Assembly: GCA_017303335.1 (NCBI GenBank)
Contig: JAFLBK010000002.1
Coordinates: 310,001 to 374,000, forward strand
DNA from: Chitinophagales bacterium
Lineage (GTDB): Bacteria; Bacteroidota; Bacteroidia; Chitinophagales; Chitinophagaceae
Direction: 5' to 3'
Length of the DNA stretch: 64,000 nt
Of the stretch, positions 59,062-64,000 are shown piece by piece. Each line of letters begins with the position of its first letter. The stretch's first letter is position 1. The notes under the pieces are model-generated. The model had not been told where the DNA came from. It was given only the letters and a program-made list of their open reading frames with translations, and did no database searches. Both the position numbers and the translations under genes were made by a program.

Positions 59062-60003
59062 ATGAAAGCAAATCACCTGCGTGTACTATCCTTATTCTTT
59101 TTTGCGATTCTTTTTTCCACGACTTCCTTTTCACAGTTCTTCGACCGCAGCCGCGGGAAGAATGTGATGAAGGTGGTTGAATCCAAAGTGATCGTGCATG
59201 CCAACCAGTCGCCCGCTTTTAATGAGCGGATGAAAAAGGCCTTTGCCGATTACTGGAAAGTGAGTCCCTATGAAATGTATGATCTCACCAAAACCTATGA
59301 GCGTGGGAGTAATGAAAGCCTGGCCGCTTTCATGCCCGGTATTGTAGGCTTAACGGTTCGGGGGCACGAGACCAGCATGAATCACCCGTTCTTTATTTAT
59401 GGTGAAGCCCGGAAAGACGGAACCGTGGGGGATGATGTTTTTATCGGTGTATTCCCCGTGAATGGCTTTCACTACGAGTTTGATCCCAAAGCAAAGTATT
59501 ATTACGACCGTGCTCTGTTGCGCATTCCTTACATGGTGTACAACCTCAACGATATGCTTACCTACCTGAAGACAAAGGAAAATGAAAAAGGGTACGACGA
59601 CTATGTGGCCGCTAAAACAGCCCGGCTTGCGAAGAAGACATTGATCATCCCGAAAGACCTCGTTGCGGAATGGGATGTGAACCCTGCTACCACTGCCTTG
59701 ATGAAGGGCAGGGTGGAGGCCGGGCAAAAAGACATGAAAGAGATAAAGGCTTCGGTGCTCGACGAAGGCGATATCAGCTATGGCGGCAAGTTCAGGATCA
59801 TGAGCAATGAGGAGATACTCAAGCTGGAGCAAAGCGCCGACGCGTCGAATTATGCCCTCTTCCTCCCGGCGATCAACCATCATAAATATATCATGGTCTT
59901 TGATCTTTCCACCAAAGAACTCCTGTATTTCGAAACCGTGACCATGGGCATGCGGGTCAAGGAAAAGGATTTTGATAAGTTGAATAAGGCTATCGGCTTC
60001 TAA
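59062..60003 (+). CDS. Hypothetical secreted protein
   Basis: This 313-residue protein has a signal peptide (LRVLSLFFFAILFSTTSFSQF) and is otherwise soluble. It has no recognised domain, with segments such as VRGHETSMNHPFFIYGEARKDGTVGDDVFIGVFPVNGFHYEFD and YALFLPAINHHKYIMVFDLSTKELLYFE. A TATATTTA box lies 14 bases before the start. The gene ends at a strong bidirectional terminator shared with the convergent YceI gene. Confidence 0.72.
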   Translation: MKANHLRVLSLFFFAILFSTTSFSQFFDRSRGKNVMKVVESKVIVHANQSPAFNERMKKAFADYWKVSPYEMYDLTKTYERGSNESLAAFMPGIVGLTVRGHETSMNHPFFIYGEARKDGTVGDDVFIGVFPVNGFHYEFDPKAKYYYDRALLRIPYMVYNLNDMLTYLKTKENEKGYDDYVAAKTARLAKKTLIIPKDLVAEWDVNPATTALMKGRVEAGQKDMKEIKASVLDEGDISYGGKFRIMSNEEILKLEQSADASNYALFLPAINHHKYIMVFDLSTKELLYFETVTMGMRVKEKDFDKLNKAIGF

Positions 60004-60005
60004 CT

Positions 60006-60037
60006 AAAAAGGCTACCGGACCGGTAGCCTTTTTTTA
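60006..60037. terminator. Bidirectional terminator between secreted protein and YceI
   Basis: GGCTACCGG (60011-60019) and CCGGTAGCC (60021-60029) form a perfect hairpin with flanking AAAAA and TTTTTTT, so it can end transcription from both sides. Confidence 0.9.
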
Positions 60038-60053
60038 TGCAGTGTTCTGTTCC

Positions 60054-60584
60054 TTATGCTTGCTGTGTCAACTGGATCTCGGCCAGGATCTTTACTTCCT
60101 CACTCACCAGTACGCCACCCGCTTCGGTAACAGCGTTCCAGTTCAGACCAAAATCTTTCCTGTTTATCTTACCCGCGAGGGTGAAGCCGGCCTTGGTATT
60201 TCCCCAGGGATCTTTGGCTACGCCGCCGAACTCTACGTTGAGTGTAACCGGTTTGGTTACGTCTTTGATCGTGAGGTCGCCGGTGAGTACATAGTCATCT
60301 CCTTTCTTTGAATAGCCGGTGGAGGTAAAGCTCATTTGCGGGAATTTCTCGGCGTCGAAGAAGTCGGCGCTTTTCAGGTGCCCGTCGCGTTGCTCGTTGC
60401 CGGTATCCACCGAAGCGGTATCGGCGCTGAAGCTGATCTTCGCACCGCTGAAATCGTCGGTTTCGGTTTCAGCCGCTGCGGTGAAGCTGTTGAAGCTTCC
60501 GGTTACCGTGGTGATCATCAGGTGTTTTACTTTGAAGTGTATCTCACTGTGGGTGGGGTCTAATGCCCATTTTGTTGTTGCCAT
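60054..60584 (-). CDS. YceI family protein
   Basis: This 176-residue lipocalin-like protein of the YceI family has the start TKWALDPTHSEIHFKVKHLMITTVTGSF and later FTSTGYSKKGDDYVLTGDLTIKDVTKPVTL, with a C-terminal LNWNAVTEAGGVLVSEEVKILAEIQL. Members bind isoprenoid-like or amphiphilic ligands in a barrel. No signal peptide is present here, unlike many periplasmic members, so it is probably cytosolic. It converges with a secreted protein gene at a shared terminator. Confidence 0.88.
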   Translation of the reverse strand: MATTKWALDPTHSEIHFKVKHLMITTVTGSFNSFTAAAETETDDFSGAKISFSADTASVDTGNEQRDGHLKSADFFDAEKFPQMSFTSTGYSKKGDDYVLTGDLTIKDVTKPVTLNVEFGGVAKDPWGNTKAGFTLAGKINRKDFGLNWNAVTEAGGVLVSEEVKILAEIQLTQQA

Positions 60585-60654
60585 GATTGTGAATTTTGAT
60601 GCAAGGTATAAATTAATGTTTAAACATCAAAATTTTCCTTGAAAGGGATTGTTA

Positions 60655-60681
60655 ATAAAAAACCCCGGCGCTTACCGGGGT
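60655..60681 (-). terminator. Terminator after aconitase
   Basis: On the minus strand ACCCCGG/CCGGGGT (60662-60681) forms a 7-bp stem with a 6-base loop followed by a T-run. It lies just beyond the aconitase stop. Confidence 0.8.
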
Positions 60682-60702
60682 CTTTGTATCAGAGAAAGTT
60701 GA

Positions 60703-62976
60703 TTATTGTTTGTTGGCGAACTCCCTGCGGATGATATTGAGGGCGCCACCGGCCTTGAACCACTCGATCTGCTGTTCGTTGTAGGTGTGGTTGGCCTGGA
60801 TTGTTTCCGTACTGCCATCTGCATGATTCAGTACGATCTGCAGCGGCTTGTTGGGAGCGAAGGCCAGCAAGCCTTCGATATCGATGGTATCGTCTTCCAG
60901 GATCTTGTTGTAATCTTCCTTATTGGCAAAGGTGAGCGCCAGCATACCTTGTTTTTTCAGGTTGGTTTCGTGGATGCGGGCAAAGGATTTTACCAATACG
61001 GCCCGAACACCGAGGTGGCGGGGCTCCATGGCGGCGTGTTCACGGCTTGAACCTTCGCCGTAATTCTCATCGCCGACAACGATGGTACCGATACCGGCAG
61101 CCTTGTAAAAGCGCTGGGTGGCAGGCACTGGTCCGTATTCGCCGTTCAGCTGGCTTTTTACATTATCTGTTTTGTCGTTGAAGAAGTTGGTGGCGCCGAT
61201 CAGCAGGTTATTACTGATATTGTCGAGGTGACCCCGGTACTTCAGCCATTTACCCGCCATGCTGATGTGGTCGGTGGTGCATTTACCTTTCGCTTTGATC
61301 AGGAGTTTCAATCCTTTCAGATCGGTTCCTTCCCAGGGAGCGAAGGGCTCGAGCAGTTGCAAACGATCGCTGGTGGGAGAAACCTTTACCTGCACGCTGC
61401 TGCCGTCTTCGGCGGGCGCCTGGAAACCGGCGTCTTCCACAGCAAAACCGTTCGGCGGTAATTCGTAGCCGGTTGGTGGATCCAGTTTCACCTGTTCGCC
61501 CTTTTCATTGGTAAGTGTATCGGTAAGCGGGTTAAAGGTAAGGTCGCCGGCGATGGCCAGGGCGGTTACCAGTTCGGGCGAAGCTACAAAGGCAAGGGTG
61601 TTCGGGTTTCCGTCGGCACGCTTGGCGAAGTTGCGGTTGAAACTGTGCACGATGGTGTTGCGTTCCTGTTTTTCGGCGCCCATGCGAGCCCACATACCGA
61701 TGCAGGGACCGCAGGCATTGGCGAATACGGTTGCGCCGATCTTATCAAATGTATTCAGGAAGCCGTCTCTTTCGATGGTATACCGAACCTGTTCGCTGCC
61801 CGGTGTGATGGTGAACTGGGCCTTTGTCTTCAGGCCTTTTTCGGCTACCTGTTTGGCCAGGCTTACAGCTCTTGAGATATCCTCGTACGAAGAGTTGGTG
61901 CAGCTTCCGATCAAACCTACTTCTACCTTGGTAGGCCAGTTATTGGCGGCGGCCGCTTCTTTCATTTTGGAGATCGGCGTGGCCAGGTCGGGTGTAAACG
62001 GACCGTTGAGATGCGGTTCCAGTTCGCTCAGGTTGATCTCGATCACCTGGTCGAAATATTTTTCGGGGTTGGCGTATACTTCGGGATCGGCCGTCAGGTG
62101 TTCTTTGATCTTATCAGCCATCTCGGCAACCCCGGCACGGCCTGTAGATTTCAGGTAACGGCTCATGCTTTCGTCGTATCCGAAGGTAGAGGTGGTGGCG
62201 CCGATCTCGGCACCCATGTTACAGATGGTTCCTTTACCGGTGCAGCTCATAGACTGAGCGCCTTCGCCAAAATATTCCACCACAGCGCCGGTTCCGCCTT
62301 TTACGGTGAGGATGCCGGCTACTTTCAGGATCACGTCTTTGGGAGCCGTCCAGCCGCTGAGCTTGCCGGTCAGTTTTACACCGATCAGTTTCGGCATTTT
62401 CAGTTCCCAGGGAAGTCCGGCCATCACGTCGCATGCATCGGCACCGCCCACACCAATGGCGATCATGCCTAAGCCACCGGCATTCACCGTATGGCTGTCG
62501 GTTCCGATCATCATACCACCGGGAAATGCATAATTCTCGAGTACAACCTGGTGAATGATACCGGCGCCGGGTTTCCAGAATCCGATACCATATTTATTGC
62601 TCACCGAAGCGAGAAAATCATATACCTCGCTGCTTTCGTGTACGGCACGGTCGAGGTCGGTCTTACTGTCTACCTTGGCTTCGATCAGGTGATCGCAGTG
62701 CACGGTGGAGGGAACGGCTACTTTGGCCCTTCCGCTTTGCATGAACTGTAATAAGGCCATCTGGGCGGTGGCGTCCTGCATGGCTACCCGGTCGGGCGCA
62801 AAATCCACATAGCTTTTGCCACGCTCGTAGGCTTCGGTAGCGTTACCCTGCCAGAGGTGGGCATATAATATTTTTTCGGTGAGGGAGAGGGGCTTATTGG
62901 TCGCTTTTCGTGCAGCCTCAACCTTTCCGGGGAAATCCGCGTACAGTTTTTTGATCATTTCGATGTCGAAGGCCAT
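60703..62976 (-). CDS. acnA: Aconitate hydratase (mitochondrial-type)
   Basis: Aconitase interconverts citrate and isocitrate in the TCA cycle. The 757-residue protein is the mitochondrial-like type. It has [42 protein letters not shown] at the start, [30 protein letters not shown], the iron-sulfur Cys residues in [10 protein letters not shown] and [11 protein letters not shown], and [31 protein letters not shown] in the swivel domain. ATG at 62976 is the family start. The frame is open further up to 63099, but that leader is unrelated. A possible -7 box TAAATTTG is at 63097-63104 on the minus strand, 121 bases upstream. The symbol acnA is a best guess. Confidence 0.94.
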   Translation of the reverse strand: MAFDIEMIKKLYADFPGKVEAARKATNKPLSLTEKILYAHLWQGNATEAYERGKSYVDFAPDRVAMQDATAQMALLQFMQSGRAKVAVPSTVHCDHLIEAKVDSKTDLDRAVHESSEVYDFLASVSNKYGIGFWKPGAGIIHQVVLENYAFPGGMMIGTDSHTVNAGGLGMIAIGVGGADACDVMAGLPWELKMPKLIGVKLTGKLSGWTAPKDVILKVAGILTVKGGTGAVVEYFGEGAQSMSCTGKGTICNMGAEIGATTSTFGYDESMSRYLKSTGRAGVAEMADKIKEHLTADPEVYANPEKYFDQVIEINLSELEPHLNGPFTPDLATPISKMKEAAAANNWPTKVEVGLIGSCTNSSYEDISRAVSLAKQVAEKGLKTKAQFTITPGSEQVRYTIERDGFLNTFDKIGATVFANACGPCIGMWARMGAEKQERNTIVHSFNRNFAKRADGNPNTLAFVASPELVTALAIAGDLTFNPLTDTLTNEKGEQVKLDPPTGYELPPNGFAVEDAGFQAPAEDGSSVQVKVSPTSDRLQLLEPFAPWEGTDLKGLKLLIKAKGKCTTDHISMAGKWLKYRGHLDNISNNLLIGATNFFNDKTDNVKSQLNGEYGPVPATQRFYKAAGIGTIVVGDENYGEGSSREHAAMEPRHLGVRAVLVKSFARIHETNLKKQGMLALTFANKEDYNKILEDDTIDIEGLLAFAPNKPLQIVLNHADGSTETIQANHTYNEQQIEWFKAGGALNIIRREFANKQ

Positions 62977-63164
62977 GGTAATAATTTGAGATTTAAAGAA
63001 AATGTGCCGATTTGAGGATGGTGGGGGAATTTTGCTGAAAATCGGGTCGGGAATCACCAAATTTTCAAATTTCCAAATCATCAAACCGGAATGCCGCAAA
63101 TTTACAGAAACCGGCCCATTTTCTAAACCTTTGCGGAGGAGAAAATGTTTTTTAATTTAGCAGT

Positions 63165-63386
63165 ATGAACCGGTTCAAACATTTCATCGAATGGCATGTA
63201 TTCGGCGTATGCACCGCCATTGGCGAACGCATGGGTATTGCTACCTCCACGATCCGGAAGTATTTTATCTATATGTCCTTCATGACCCTCGGTTCCCCGG
63301 TGATCATCTACTTTTTTGTCGCGTTCTGGATGAATGTCAAGCGGTATATCCTCAATGCCCGGCGCAACCCGGTCAAGTATCTTTAA
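63165..63386 (+). CDS. PspC-domain membrane protein
   Basis: This 73-residue protein is a small PspC-domain protein with an N-terminal helix and one membrane helix (about 38-56, SFMTLGSPVIIYFFVAFW). The family contributes to envelope stress responses, with the sensor role best known in E. coli PspC. Here it is a short single-domain form without a leucine-zipper tail. Its stop overlaps the stop of the convergent nitroreductase gene by four bases. Confidence 0.85.
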   Translation: MNRFKHFIEWHVFGVCTAIGERMGIATSTIRKYFIYMSFMTLGSPVIIYFFVAFWMNVKRYILNARRNPVKYL

Positions 63387-63964
63387 GTTTCCACCCAGGT
63401 TATTTTTTCTTCGAGCGCACTTCGCTTTGCCGGGGGAGAGGGGATCGCTACATGCCCGATGTAGAAAAATCCCAGCAGTTTATCTTCTTCCTTCAATCCA
63501 AAAAAAGATTTTGCTTCTTCCAGGTAGGTAACGCCGCCGGTGGTCCAGTATCCGCCCAGGCCGTAGGCGCTTACGGATAAATAGATGTTCTGTACGGCGC
63601 AGGCCACGGCTTCTATGTCTTCAATCTCGGGGATGCGTTTGGTGGTTGTTCGTTTCATGCCGAGGGCGATGATGTGCGATGCCAGCAGCGGGTTGGATCG
63701 TAATTTTTCATAGGTCGCCTGCTTGAAATTTTCGCCGGATGTTGTTTTATAGAGTTCGCTCTGGAAACCGGCCAGTTTTTTCAATCCCACGCCGCTGAAT
63801 ACGGTAAACTGCCAGGGCTCGGCTTGCCCGTGGTTGGGGGCCCAGGTAGCGTTGATGAGTATTTGTTCCATGATGTCGCGGGAAACGGGTTTGCCGGGTA
63901 CGAACTGTGATGGAAAAACGGAACGGCGGGTACGGATGAGTTCATTCAATGCGGCTGCTTCCAT
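63383..63964 (-). CDS. Nitroreductase family protein
   Basis: This 193-residue flavoenzyme has the nitroreductase fold: LNELIRTRRSVFPSQF with the FMN-contacting Arg pair, INATWAPNHGQAEPWQFTVFSG, AVACAVQNIYLSVSAYGLGGYWTTGG, and KLLGFFYIGHVAIPSPPAKR at the end. It probably reduces quinones or nitro compounds with NAD(P)H. The start is set at 63964 because a perfect TACCTTTG box lies 14 bases upstream. A longer ATG at 64000 would sit upstream of that box. Confidence 0.9.
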   Translation of the reverse strand: MEAAALNELIRTRRSVFPSQFVPGKPVSRDIMEQILINATWAPNHGQAEPWQFTVFSGVGLKKLAGFQSELYKTTSGENFKQATYEKLRSNPLLASHIIALGMKRTTTKRIPEIEDIEAVACAVQNIYLSVSAYGLGGYWTTGGVTYLEEAKSFFGLKEEDKLLGFFYIGHVAIPSPPAKRSALEEKITWVET

Positions 63965-63978
63965 TGCTTTGTTTTTTG

Positions 63979-63986
63979 CAAAGGTA
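63979..63986 (-). promoter_or_regulatory. -7 box (TACCTTTG) of the nitroreductase gene
   Basis: On the minus strand TACCTTTG is an exact TAnnTTTG match, 14 bases before the ATG at 63964. The -33 element would lie at about 64006, outside the window. Confidence 0.5.
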
Positions 63987-64000
63987 ATGGCATCATACAT

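Overview
The window looks like chromosomal DNA of a free-living Bacteroidota bacterium, most likely near Chitinophagaceae. The reasons are: promoters of the TAnnTTTG type with no Shine-Dalgarno sequences, a type IX secretion C-terminal domain, a TonB receptor with a carboxypeptidase-like plug extension, a fused CcoNO oxidase subunit, a bacillithiol-type YtxJ protein, and LytS/LytTR regulators. No rRNA, tRNA, CRISPR array, insertion sequence or prophage was recognised. Genes are dense, and no gene-free stretch exceeds about 300 bases.

Layout. 1-8560: a complete cbb3 oxidase cluster (ccoI partial at the left edge, ccoS, ccoNO fusion, ccoQ, ccoP, ccoG, ccoH/fixH, a TauE/SafE-like membrane protein). 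8662-11395: a coiled-coil protein of unknown role, then a two-component pair on the minus strand made of a FixL-like PAS kinase and a receiver fused to a Crp/Fnr-type DNA-binding module. 11497-20655: a P2-like cation ATPase, a bacilliredoxin with a tiny lipoprotein gene, an exonuclease, a polyprenol-phosphate sugar transferase, a T9SS-tailed protein, XerD, a YkgJ protein, YraN and a DUF6580 membrane protein. 20700-30938: RNase HI, an acyl-CoA carboxylase beta subunit, DinB, dienelactone hydrolase, a TonB receptor, Rpe, a TPR lipoprotein and a beta-propeller protein. 31109-37863: an aminotransferase between two NTF2-like genes (one with a stop codon in place of its conserved Trp), a LytS/LytTR pair, VOC and phosphoesterase proteins, and homogentisate dioxygenase.

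38018-41935 is the alpha ribosomal operon (infA, rpmJ, rpsM, rpsK, rpsD, rpoA, rplQ), detached from secY/map and driven by its own promoter. An RNA pseudoknot candidate lies just upstream of rpsD. Then come carA and aroQ, and on the other strand glmS, a DUF4954 beta-helix protein, a SIMPL protein and a parvulin. 49317-54515: a SixA-like phosphatase, MgtE, a SET-domain protein, and a TPR histidine kinase with a LuxR-type regulator. 54582-60003: a YadA-head-like repeat surface protein and two secreted proteins of unknown function. 60054-63964: YceI, aconitase, PspC and a nitroreductase.

Three regulatory hypotheses stand out. (1) The PAS kinase and receiver-Crp/Fnr protein may be a shortened FixL-FixJ-FixK cascade controlling the adjacent cbb3 genes, supported by an FNR-like half-palindrome upstream of ccoS. 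(2) A near-identical palindromic element precedes both the TPR kinase/LuxR regulator operon and the repeat-protein gene. (3) The rpsD leader can fold into an H-type pseudoknot that would suit autoregulation by S4. All motif assignments were made by eye, without database searches.
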